DNA of 64,000 nt, taken from assembly GCA_017550335.1 (NCBI GenBank), contig JAFZPM010000047.1:62001-126000 (forward strand). Direction: 5' to 3'. A program made the position numbers and the translations under genes. Positions 26,664-34,655 of the stretch are shown here, piece by piece (positions within the stretch are counted from its first letter, which is position 1; every line of letters starts with the position of its first letter). The stretch comes from Paludibacteraceae bacterium (GTDB lineage Bacteria > Bacteroidota > Bacteroidia > Bacteroidales > Paludibacteraceae). The notes under the pieces were generated by a model. It had not been told where the DNA came from, made no database searches, and saw nothing but the letters and a program-made list of their open reading frames with translations.

Positions 26664-27170
26664 ATGTTGACGTATAATGAACGGTTATCCTTCCTTATGA
26701 GGAAAAATCAGGGACGGCTTGATATGCCCAAATACATAAAAGAACTGGGTAGTCTAGTCCGTGATGATGCCTACGAAGTAATCGGACTGGAGGCCTCTGA
26801 TGGTATAATGGGAAAGATCAGGGAAAACTGGCCTAACTATTCCCGTATAAAGCGGATATATACGGAAATACCGTTCGAGGATAGAACCATACTAAAGCGT
26901 ATTGTCAAGAATATAGCGTTTGATAAGAGATGTTATCTCTCTATTAAATATTCTGAAACATGCGGTATCGCTGAATTAAATGATATCAACTGTTTCAATG
27001 CGGATTTTCGATGGGAGGACGAACATACTGGACTGGTAACGCTCTATTCATATGACCTAAACAATGAACTGATAATAGATTTCTATGAGGAGTATAATGA
27101 GTACTTCATAGATCTGGATTTATATGGATATAGGTGGAATCAATATAACTCCAACGAAATACTGCTATAA
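26664..27170 (+). CDS. Hypothetical cytoplasmic protein (168 aa) in accessory cluster
   Basis: No signal peptide or membrane segment, so it is predicted cytosolic, unlike its three neighbours. It is acidic and aromatic-rich, with a helical N-terminal half (LSFLMRKNQGRLDMPKYIKE) and a beta-rich C-terminal half (GLVTLYSYDLNNELIIDFYE; DLDLYGYRWNQYN). Size and composition are reminiscent of small immunity or regulatory proteins, but no family is recognised. The 11-bp gap to the upstream lipoprotein gene and 62 bp to the protease gene suggest one transcript. The region is visibly A+T-rich. Confidence 0.65.
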   Translation: MLTYNERLSFLMRKNQGRLDMPKYIKELGSLVRDDAYEVIGLEASDGIMGKIRENWPNYSRIKRIYTEIPFEDRTILKRIVKNIAFDKRCYLSIKYSETCGIAELNDINCFNADFRWEDEHTGLVTLYSYDLNNELIIDFYEEYNEYFIDLDLYGYRWNQYNSNEILL

Positions 27171-27232
27171 GCGTATGAAGCTAATGAAATACACACATGT
27201 GACGCCCTAGCGTTGATGTTTAATACTGGAAT

Positions 27233-29509
27233 ATGATGAGATTGGTGAAAATGTTAATGCGGAAGTATGTGAAACCTGTGTTATTGGTTCCGATGATTCT
27301 GATCCTTCCTTGGCAGATGTCTCTTGCGCAAGGACAAGGGGGTATGGATTCGACGTCGAATGAAGGCTCTAAAAACATGGACCTTTATGTGGTTAACGAC
27401 TATCAATATAAGGGACGATGTGATATACAGGATATCACGTTCCCGGATTCATTGCTGGTTATTGGCGTGTCAGCTTTTCAGGGATGCCGGAATCTTATGG
27501 ATGTGGTGATTCCCAATGGTTGCGAGGAGGTTATGGACAGCGCGTTTTATGGCTGTAGATCTTTGCGCACGATTGAAATACCAGCGTCTGTGTCACATGT
27601 GGGGAGAAACGCCTTCCCTAAGAATGCTGTATTGATCGTTAAGAAGAAGTCATTTGCGGAGAGATATGCGAAGAAGTTTGGTCTGACCTATGCGTATAAG
27701 CGTGGACAACAGAAATATATCGGCGGAAAGAAGGTCGAGGATTTGCCTTTGGATGTGTCGAAGGACGGGAGTAATAGGGATGCGAGCGTAATTTCGATAG
27801 GGCAATATAGATGGCGAGATGACATAAAGAAAGTTATATTCCCTGACTCATTGTTGAGTATTGGCTATTGTGCTTTCCAGGGGTGCCGTAACCTCGTCGA
27901 TGTCTCGATTCCTAATGGCTGTGAAGGTATCTACGATGGCGCTTTTGAGGCTTGTACCTCTTTGCGGACAATAAAAATTCCGTCATCGGTGAAGTATATA
28001 GGCCCCTATGCTTTCCCTTTGGATGCGGTCCTGTTGGTAAGTAAGGGCTCGTATGCGGAATCGTATGCGAGGAATAACGGCATGGATTTCAATGTCGGAC
28101 GTGGACAAATCAAGAAGGTTATCGGTCCGATTTTAAAGACGCAATGGAATCAGCCACTCGATTATTTTTATCAGCAAGACAAGTATGGCGAAGACCAAAA
28201 TGGTGATGGGGTATGTCATGCCATCGCGTTAGGACAGATATTTAATCATCTCGGATTGAATGTTTATGGTGCCCGCAGTTACGCCACATCCGACCATGTG
28301 TACTATAGGGATTTTGACCAAAACAAAGCCGACATGAGCGCTTTGCCTGCATATATGGAGCGTAATCCATCCTTGAACAAGCATTTTTATCAGTACATTG
28401 AGAATCTGGCGATAGCCTCAGAACATGCATGGAGCAATGAGGAGGAGGTGCATGAGGTTGGTTATACGATAGGGCAGCATGTCCCTGTCCATTTCAAGAT
28501 CCACTATTTGAGGAATGAAGGCAAAGTGAATCTGGAGAAAATCATTCGGAAAAGTCTGAAAAAGAATATCCCCGTATATGCGGGAATGCAAGGCAAAACG
28601 ACACCGGGTCACGCAGTCGTGATAGATGGTATAAGAAAGAAAAATGGATACACGGAGGTGCATCTTAATTTCGGATGGGGAGGCTATGCCAACAGATGGA
28701 CTCCCTTGCAATCTTCCGTCCGTGTCAGAGGGGGCGATGGAAGTAGATATTTTCGTGTTTCCTACATCTATGAAGTAACACCCCTTGATAAGAAAGAATT
28801 GAAGGAGTGGAAGCCTTTCCGTCTGACGCAAAAACAGTTGGACGCCATGAGAAATGAAACAAGAGTCACGGCTGAGTTGCGTAATGACACTTTGTATATC
28901 CCGGAAGGAACGTGCGCTATTCCTCCATATCATAAAAAATTCGCGAAGGATACCACAATTAGGCATATCTCTCTCCCTTCCACATTGCAGTCTGTTTATA
29001 AAAGTTTCATTGATCTCTCGAAGGTGGAGGAATTGTACATACCGCGGCATGTGAGGTACCTGCATTCGGAATTTTTCAAGAACATGAAAAGTCTGAAGAA
29101 GTTGTATTATGATTCCGAGGAAGAGGCGGTATGCTATGGCCCCTTATTCAGAAGCTGTAATAAATTGACGACGATAGAGTTTGGTCCTAATGTCAAGTGC
29201 GTTCCAAAGTATATGCTCGATGAGAATGTCTTGGTGAGGCAGATCATATGGTCGGAAAGCATTGAACGTATTGGTTATGCCGCTTTTCATCATGCGCACG
29301 TGAAGGAGATAGAATTGCCTTCTAGTGTGAAAAAGATAGATGATTTCGCCTTCCAAAGCCTTTATTTGAAGACCATTACAATCCCTAATTCAGTGCAAAG
29401 CATAGGGAAACACTCTTTTTCGGAGAAAACGACGATCAGGTGTAGAAAGGATTCGTATGCGTATAAATGGGCGAAGAAGCATAAAATGACAATAGAGGTC
29501 ATCCCGTGA
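27233..29509 (+). CDS. Secreted LRR_5 / C10 cysteine protease / LRR_5 protein
   Basis: A 758-residue exported protein. The signal peptide runs to about residue 33 (MSLAQ). Residues of about 63-155 and 196-290 are two copies of a BspA-like LRR_5 module (shared pattern FPDSLL-IG--AFQGCRNL, then SLRTI-IP-SV); the copies lie 399 bp apart. Residues of about 300-515 form a streptopain-type peptidase C10 domain with Cys328 in GVCHAIALGQIF, His460 in PGHAVVIDG and the NFGWGG motif (Asn479, Trp482). Further LRR_5 units (about 545-758) follow, for example VKEIELPSSVKKIDDFAF. The usual C10 propeptide is not visible; its place is taken by LRR modules. There is no T9SS domain or lipobox, so Sec export to periplasm or beyond is expected. 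Likely a surface or secreted protease with LRR-guided binding; target unknown. Confidence 0.85.
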   Translation: MMRLVKMLMRKYVKPVLLVPMILILPWQMSLAQGQGGMDSTSNEGSKNMDLYVVNDYQYKGRCDIQDITFPDSLLVIGVSAFQGCRNLMDVVIPNGCEEVMDSAFYGCRSLRTIEIPASVSHVGRNAFPKNAVLIVKKKSFAERYAKKFGLTYAYKRGQQKYIGGKKVEDLPLDVSKDGSNRDASVISIGQYRWRDDIKKVIFPDSLLSIGYCAFQGCRNLVDVSIPNGCEGIYDGAFEACTSLRTIKIPSSVKYIGPYAFPLDAVLLVSKGSYAESYARNNGMDFNVGRGQIKKVIGPILKTQWNQPLDYFYQQDKYGEDQNGDGVCHAIALGQIFNHLGLNVYGARSYATSDHVYYRDFDQNKADMSALPAYMERNPSLNKHFYQYIENLAIASEHAWSNEEEVHEVGYTIGQHVPVHFKIHYLRNEGKVNLEKIIRKSLKKNIPVYAGMQGKTTPGHAVVIDGIRKKNGYTEVHLNFGWGGYANRWTPLQSSVRVRGGDGSRYFRVSYIYEVTPLDKKELKEWKPFRLTQKQLDAMRNETRVTAELRNDTLYIPEGTCAIPPYHKKFAKDTTIRHISLPSTLQSVYKSFIDLSKVEELYIPRHVRYLHSEFFKNMKSLKKLYYDSEEEAVCYGPLFRSCNKLTTIEFGPNVKCVPKYMLDENVLVRQIIWSESIERIGYAAFHHAHVKEIELPSSVKKIDDFAFQSLYLKTITIPNSVQSIGKHSFSEKTTIRCRKDSYAYKWAKKHKMTIEVIP

Positions 29510-29563
29510 TAAAATGCGCAAGGGAGTTTTTTCACGGGAAAGTGCTCGTCAACCCGCTCTCCC

Positions 29564-29632
29564 CTAATAAGTTATACTCCCTTGTCGTCGTTTTTCTATC
29601 TCTGTTTGGGCCTTTTCGATGATCGACATCAT
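29564..29632 (-). CDS. Possible small ORF or coding remnant (22 aa)
   Basis: On the minus strand, after the lptG stop, a frame in another register is open from 29698 to a TAG at 29564-29566 and reads like protein (IQRVLPDKMMSIIEKAQTEI...). The first ATG inside it is at 29632, giving 22 residues with an amphipathic, charged helix. It may be the tail of a lost gene or chance; nothing else is recognised in 29510-29702. Confidence 0.2.
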   Translation of the reverse strand: MMSIIEKAQTEIEKRRQGSITY

Positions 29633-29702
29633 CTTATCTGGCAAAACTCTCTGGATTTTAGAGCTATCGCAATATAGGATATAGGGTATGAACCTCAGAT
29701 TA

Positions 29703-30854
29703 TTATTTCGGGGCTCTCCGATACAAGTATGCCGCAATGATGGAGAACACTACGTTTGGCATCCAAGTCGCCAGCATAGGGGATAGCGAACCGTTGACCG
29801 TGAAGGTGGACGAGATGGAGTAGAATAGGATGTACAAGATGCTCAACAATAGTCCTAACGCCAGGTTGAGACCCATGCCGCCTTTCACCTTTTTGGATGA
29901 GAGCGAGAGTCCTATGATGGTCAGGATGAAAGCCGCGAACGGGAAGGCGTAACGCTTTTCGTACTCCAGCTCGAAGTTCTTGATGTTGCCGATGCCTCTG
30001 GATCGTTGCCTTTCTATGTAAACTTTCAGCTCATTGTTGTTCATCTGTTCCTGCATGCCTGGGAAGATGAAGAAATCGTCCGGTATGACGTTGAGGGTCA
30101 CGTTCATGGTGTCTCCCTTCGTGATGGATTCGTACAATCCGTCAAAGTCACGTTTGGTGTATTTGTAGTAATGCCAGGAGTGGTCACCGTCCCAGATGAT
30201 GTTCTGGGCCGTGATGCGGGAGATGATGGATTTGTCCTTGTAGACATCCATGGAGACGCGGTGTCCCTTGTTCATTTCCCTGTCGAAGTAGTCTATGTAG
30301 AGGATTTCGTTGGGTGAAACCTCCATTTGTACTTTCAGGACGTTATCCTTCTTCTTTTTCTTGATGTATTCCTCTTGGAAATCAATACGTTCCACATTGG
30401 CAGGAGGAATGACATAACCGCTTAGGATGAAGGTCATCAAGGCGATGATTCCTGCGGATATCATGTATGGCCTTGTGAGGCGGTAGAAGCTGATGCCGGA
30501 TGCGTATGTGGCGATGATTTCCGAGTTGTTCGCCAATTTGGAGGTGAAGAAAATCACCGCGATGAAGGTGAACAACGGGCTGAATAGGTTGGCGTAGTAA
30601 GGGATGAAGTTAAGATAGTAGTTGAATATGATCGCTTTCAGGGGGGCTTCGTGCTCCATGAAGTCGTCAATCTTTTCGGAGATGTCGAACACCACAGCGA
30701 TGCTGATGATCAACAGGATGGAAAGGAAGAATGCTCCCAGGAATTTTTTGATGATATACCAGTCGTAACGTTTCAGGCGTATATCATCCCATGAGAACCC
30801 TTCTGCTCTGAATTTTCGGCTCATACCATTCTCCTGTGTCTCTTGTTGCTTCAT
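29703..30854 (-). CDS. lptG: LptF/LptG (YjgP/YjgQ) family LPS export permease
   Basis: A 383-residue inner-membrane permease of the Lpt system that moves lipopolysaccharide from the inner membrane to the periplasmic bridge. Three N-terminal helices (about 35-60, 75-105, 125-150), a periplasmic beta-jellyroll-like domain (about 155-285) with ISRITAQNIIWDGDHSWHYY, and three C-terminal helices (about 300-380). The N-terminal 30 residues are hydrophilic and extra. It overlaps the end of tgt by 4 bp, so translation is coupled. It could equally be the LptF partner; only one such gene is in the window. Confidence 0.88.
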   Translation of the reverse strand: MKQQETQENGMSRKFRAEGFSWDDIRLKRYDWYIIKKFLGAFFLSILLIISIAVVFDISEKIDDFMEHEAPLKAIIFNYYLNFIPYYANLFSPLFTFIAVIFFTSKLANNSEIIATYASGISFYRLTRPYMISAGIIALMTFILSGYVIPPANVERIDFQEEYIKKKKKDNVLKVQMEVSPNEILYIDYFDREMNKGHRVSMDVYKDKSIISRITAQNIIWDGDHSWHYYKYTKRDFDGLYESITKGDTMNVTLNVIPDDFFIFPGMQEQMNNNELKVYIERQRSRGIGNIKNFELEYEKRYAFPFAAFILTIIGLSLSSKKVKGGMGLNLALGLLLSILYILFYSISSTFTVNGSLSPMLATWMPNVVFSIIAAYLYRRAPK

Positions 30855-31981
30855 AATCTTACGCTAAGTTGTTTTACCATGGATGCTTTCCAAGTGGAGA
30901 AATCATCCGCTAAAATATGTTTCCTTGCCTCTTTGACCAGCCAGAGGTAGAAGGCGAGGTTGTGGATGGAGGCTATCTGCAGGGCTAGTAGCTCCTCCGC
31001 GATGAAGAGGTGGCGGAGGTAGGCTCTGCTGTAGGCGGTGTCCACGTAGGAGGCGCCGTCCGCCTCGATAGGGGAGAAGTCGTTCGCCCATTTCAGGTTC
31101 CTCATGTTCATGATTCCCTGTTTTGTGAAGAGCATACCGTTTCGTCCGTTGCGGGTAGGCATGACGCAGTCGAACATGTCCACGCCCCTTTCGATTCCCT
31201 CCAGTATATTGACGGGCGTCCCCACTCCCATTAGGTAACGAGGTTTGTCCGTCGGTAGTATCTCGTTCACCACCTCAATCATTTCGTACATCACTTCGGC
31301 TGGTTCTCCCACTGCCAATCCGCCTATGGCGTTTCCCTCACGACCTTGATTGGCGATGAATTCGGCCGAGCGTTGGCGCAGGTCTTTGTAGGTGCATCCC
31401 TGTACGATAGGGAAGAAGGTTTGGCTATAGCCATATTTCGGCTCTGTCTCGTCGAAGTGCTTGAGTCCGCGCACCAGCCATCGTTGGGTACGCTCCCAAG
31501 ACTTTTTCGCGTAGTTGTAGTCGGCCGTTCCCGGGGTGCATTCGTCGAGCGCCATGATGATGTCCGCCCCGATGATGCGTTGCGTGTCCACCACGTTTTC
31601 CGGCGTGAAGATATGCTTGGAACCGTCGATGTGGGAGCGGAAGGTGCAACCCTCTTCGGTGAGTTTCCTGTTGTCGGATAGGGAGAAAACTTGGAATCCG
31701 CCGCTGTCCGTCAGGATGGGTTTGTCCCACCCGTTGAACTTGTGCAGTCCGCCCGCCTGCTCAAGTATTTTCAGGCCCGGACGGAGGTATAGGTGGTAGG
31801 TGTTGCCCAGGATGATTTGGGCTTTTATGTCTTCCTTGATTTCCCTGGTATGGACACCTTTGACAGAGCCTAGGGTGCCGACCGGCATGAATATGGGGGT
31901 CTCGATCTCGCCATGGTCAGTTGTGATGAGACCAGCTCTGGCGTGGCATTTGGCGTCCGTATGTTGTAATTCAAACTTCAT
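30851..31981 (-). CDS. tgt: tRNA-guanine transglycosylase, zinc-site cysteines missing
   Basis: Exchanges guanine 34 for preQ1 in tRNAs with GUN anticodons on the way to queuosine. The TIM-barrel motifs are in place: DSGGFQVFSL (nucleophile/acid region), the GGLAVGEP loop, and catalytic Asp in FDCVMPTRNGRNG. In characterised enzymes a structural zinc is bound by CxCxxC plus His; here the aligned positions are Gly309, Ser311 and Asp314 (sequence ADGASYVDTAYSRAYLRHL), while the His of SIHN (about residue 340) remains. The length, 376, is normal. It is the third gene of a four-gene operon, 13 bp after a permease gene and overlapping lptG. Confidence 0.93.
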   Translation of the reverse strand: MKFELQHTDAKCHARAGLITTDHGEIETPIFMPVGTLGSVKGVHTREIKEDIKAQIILGNTYHLYLRPGLKILEQAGGLHKFNGWDKPILTDSGGFQVFSLSDNRKLTEEGCTFRSHIDGSKHIFTPENVVDTQRIIGADIIMALDECTPGTADYNYAKKSWERTQRWLVRGLKHFDETEPKYGYSQTFFPIVQGCTYKDLRQRSAEFIANQGREGNAIGGLAVGEPAEVMYEMIEVVNEILPTDKPRYLMGVGTPVNILEGIERGVDMFDCVMPTRNGRNGMLFTKQGIMNMRNLKWANDFSPIEADGASYVDTAYSRAYLRHLFIAEELLALQIASIHNLAFYLWLVKEARKHILADDFSTWKASMVKQLSVRL

Positions 31982-31994
31982 GTTTAGTGTCCTT

Positions 31995-33242
31995 TTAGTC
32001 GAATTTAATCGATTTGATGGGTGTTATTTTCGCGATGATATTGGTCGGGATGTGGAGGATGACTGCGGAGATGAGGATCGTGCAGATGTTCACGATGATG
32101 ATGTGGGTCAGTTCCAGACGGGCTGGGACGAAACTCACATAGTAGTCGTCCGCATTGAGGGGAAGGATCTGGTGCTTCTGGAGCAGATAGCAGGCCGTGA
32201 TGCCGATCACGTTGCCGATCAGAACGCCTTTCCCTATCAGGAAGAATGTGTGATAGAAGAAAATCTTCCAAATGCTTTTGTTGGTCGCCCCCATGGCTTT
32301 CATCATACCGATCATGTTGGTGCGCTCGAGGATGAGGATCAGCAGACCTGAGATGATGGTGAAGCCGGCGACGAGGGTCATGAGTACCAGTATGATGACC
32401 ACGTTCGTGTTCAGCAAGTCTAGCCAGCTGAAGATTTGCGGGTTGATCTGCTTGATGGTCTTCATCAGGTAGTAGTTGCCGTTGTTGTCGTATTGGTTGC
32501 CGACGACGTCGAACACCTGTTCCTGCGCTTTGTCCAATTGGTTGAAGTCGTTGATGAGGATTTCCACGCCGCTGCATTGGTCGTCTTCCCATCCGTTCAG
32601 TTTCCGTACATGCTTGATGTCGCCTATGATGAATAGCTTGTCGTAGTCCAGGAAGCCGGTTTCGTAGATGCCGCTCACGGTCAGTTGCCTAGCCCGCACC
32701 TTCCCGTCGATGATGAAGTAGGCGAGGTATTTGTCGTTCACCTTCAGCTCGAGGAGGTTGGCGATCTTCTTCGAAATGATTGTCTGGTTGGTCGTGGTGG
32801 TGTCGTTGACCATGAAGAGTTCCCCTTCCTTCAGGTTGTTGCGGAAGAAGTTCCATTCGTAGTCCTTGTCGATGCCTTTGAGCACGCACCCTTGTATGAT
32901 GTCGCCCGCCTTCAGGATGCAAGGCTGGGTGGCGAAGTACTGCGCATGTTTGACGTCAGGGAGAGCGTTTAGGGAGTCTATGATGCCTTGCCCGATCTGG
33001 ATGGGCTGTGTCTCATAGGTTTGGTTGCTGACGGAGGAGGAAATTTGTATATGGCTGCCGAAACCGATCAGCTTCTCCCTCACTTCGGTCTTGAATCCGT
33101 TTAGGATGCCGACGGCGACCAGCATGACCATGATGCTCACCACGATTCCGTTCATCACAATACGCACGATAGGACGAGGAACATTTTTCTCGCCTCTTTT
33201 TTCGAAATGGATGCGTTTCGCGATGAACAGTTCTAAATTCAT
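31995..33242 (-). CDS. LolC/LolE-type lipoprotein-releasing ABC permease
   Basis: A 415-residue MacB/FtsX-fold permease, probably extracting outer-membrane lipoproteins from the inner membrane with a LolD ATPase encoded elsewhere. Architecture: first helix at about 24-50 (RIVMNGIVVSIMVMLVAVGI), a periplasmic domain of about 220 residues, then three helices at about 280-305, 325-350 and 380-400. The FtsX-type loop MIGMMKAMGATNKSIWKIF after helix 2 is the usual ATPase coupling segment. It starts 6 bp after the aminotransferase gene and lies 13 bp before tgt. Confidence 0.85.
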   Translation of the reverse strand: MNLELFIAKRIHFEKRGEKNVPRPIVRIVMNGIVVSIMVMLVAVGILNGFKTEVREKLIGFGSHIQISSSVSNQTYETQPIQIGQGIIDSLNALPDVKHAQYFATQPCILKAGDIIQGCVLKGIDKDYEWNFFRNNLKEGELFMVNDTTTTNQTIISKKIANLLELKVNDKYLAYFIIDGKVRARQLTVSGIYETGFLDYDKLFIIGDIKHVRKLNGWEDDQCSGVEILINDFNQLDKAQEQVFDVVGNQYDNNGNYYLMKTIKQINPQIFSWLDLLNTNVVIILVLMTLVAGFTIISGLLILILERTNMIGMMKAMGATNKSIWKIFFYHTFFLIGKGVLIGNVIGITACYLLQKHQILPLNADDYYVSFVPARLELTHIIIVNICTILISAVILHIPTNIIAKITPIKSIKFD

Positions 33243-33248
33243 GCCATG

Positions 33249-34448
33249 TTAGATAGTTCGACCTGGATAAACTTCCAATGCTTTCTTTAATACGTTCAAT
33301 GCTTTTGCCAATTCTTCCTTCTCCAACACGTATGCGACGCGGACCTCGTTCTTGCCCTTGTCTTTCTCGGTGTAGAAGCCTGTCGCGGGAGCCATCATGA
33401 CGGTTTGACCCTCATATTCGAACTCGTTCAGCAACCAGGCGCAGAATTTGTCGCAGTCGTCGATCGGCAGTCTGGCCACGGTGTAGAAGGCCCCCATCGG
33501 TATCGGCGTGTATACGCCCGGTATTCTGTTGAGCCCGTCGATCAGGTATTTGCGTCGCTCCACGTATTCGTTGTACATCTCCAGCATGTATTCCTCCGGC
33601 GTGTCCATGGAAGCCTCCGCTACGATCTGTCCGATCAGCGGCGGACTCAGTCTGGCTTGGCAGAACTTCATCACGGCCTTCCTTACCGCCTCGTTCTTGG
33701 TCACGAGGGCACCGACACGGATACCGCATTCACTATAACGCTTTGATACAGAATCGAATAGTATGATATTGTCTTCAATGCCTTTCAGGTGGAAAGCTGA
33801 GATGTATGGCGCACCCGTGTAGCAGAACTCACGGTACACCTCGTCGGAGAAGAGGTACAAATCGTACTTCTTGACGAGGTCGCGGATCTTGTTCATCTCC
33901 TTTTGGTTGTAGAGGTAACCCGTCGGGTTGTTCGGGTTGCAGATGAGGATACCCTTGGTCTTCGGGGTGATCATCTCCTCGAAACGCTCGATGTGGGGTA
34001 GGGCGAAACCTTCCTCAATGGTGGATACAATTGGTTTGACAATCGCTCCGGCGCCTATCGCGAAGGCTGTGTAGTTGGCGTAGGCAGGCTCTGGCACGAT
34101 GATCTCGTCGCCTGGATCCAAACAGGACATGAAGGCGAAGTTCACCGCTTCCGAACCACCACTGGTGATGATGATGTCCTTCTCGTCAACATCTATGTTG
34201 AATTTCTTGTAGTATTCAGCCAATTTGAGACGAAGACTCTTGAATCCGTTGCTTGGACTATATTCAAGGATCTTCCGGTCAATCTTCTTTAGCGTGTCAA
34301 GCGCAATTTGTGGTGTTTTCAAATCGGGTTGTCCGATGTTGAGATGGTACACTTTTACGCCTCTCTCTTTCGCTTTATCTGCCAAAGGAACTAATTTCCT
34401 GATTGGTGATTCCGGCATAATCTGACCTCGGTTCGATGTCTGTGGCAT
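33249..34448 (-). CDS. Class I/II PLP-dependent aminotransferase
   Basis: Fold-type I aminotransferase of 399 residues. Recognisable are the GQPD substrate loop near residue 40, the PLP-binding SGGSEAV, the CNPNNPTGYLY motif, the SDEVYRE motif, and the Schiff-base Lys in SVSKRYSECGIRVGAL. It resembles aspartate/aromatic aminotransferases of Bacteroidota; the substrate cannot be fixed. An alternative start is Met11. It is the first gene of the operon aminotransferase - permease - tgt - lptG, with a TATCTTTG box on the minus strand at 34517-34524. Confidence 0.9.
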   Translation of the reverse strand: MPQTSNRGQIMPESPIRKLVPLADKAKERGVKVYHLNIGQPDLKTPQIALDTLKKIDRKILEYSPSNGFKSLRLKLAEYYKKFNIDVDEKDIIITSGGSEAVNFAFMSCLDPGDEIIVPEPAYANYTAFAIGAGAIVKPIVSTIEEGFALPHIERFEEMITPKTKGILICNPNNPTGYLYNQKEMNKIRDLVKKYDLYLFSDEVYREFCYTGAPYISAFHLKGIEDNIILFDSVSKRYSECGIRVGALVTKNEAVRKAVMKFCQARLSPPLIGQIVAEASMDTPEEYMLEMYNEYVERRKYLIDGLNRIPGVYTPIPMGAFYTVARLPIDDCDKFCAWLLNEFEYEGQTVMMAPATGFYTEKDKGKNEVRVAYVLEKEELAKALNVLKKALEVYPGRTI

Positions 34449-34516
34449 ATCGTCTTAAATGTTACTAGTTTACTCATTCGTCGTCGAAGGGATTCAACCC
34501 TTCTTCTTTGGAATCG

Positions 34517-34524
34517 CAAAGATA
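34517..34524 (-). promoter_or_regulatory. -7 box (TATCTTTG) for aminotransferase-lptG operon
   Basis: TAnnTTTG match on the minus strand, 68 bp before the ATG. Confidence 0.5.
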
Positions 34525-34583
34525 GTAATTCTAATTGCTTTTTGTGATATGGGCGTTTAATTTTTTCTTGCGGAAGGAATATT

Positions 34584-34620
34584 CTAATTAAGAATTAAGA
34601 ATTATGAGTTATGAGTTAGT
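34584..34620. repeat. TTAAGAAT/TATGAGT short array
   Basis: AATTAAGAATTAAGAATTAT continues into two ATGAGTT copies. On the other strand it matches the style of the array next to thiD (CTTAATT/CTTAACT). It sits downstream of the lipoprotein gene at 34656. Confidence 0.5.
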
Positions 34621-34655
34621 TGAGGTTTTTTATACTTGGGTTGATGGATGGGGGA

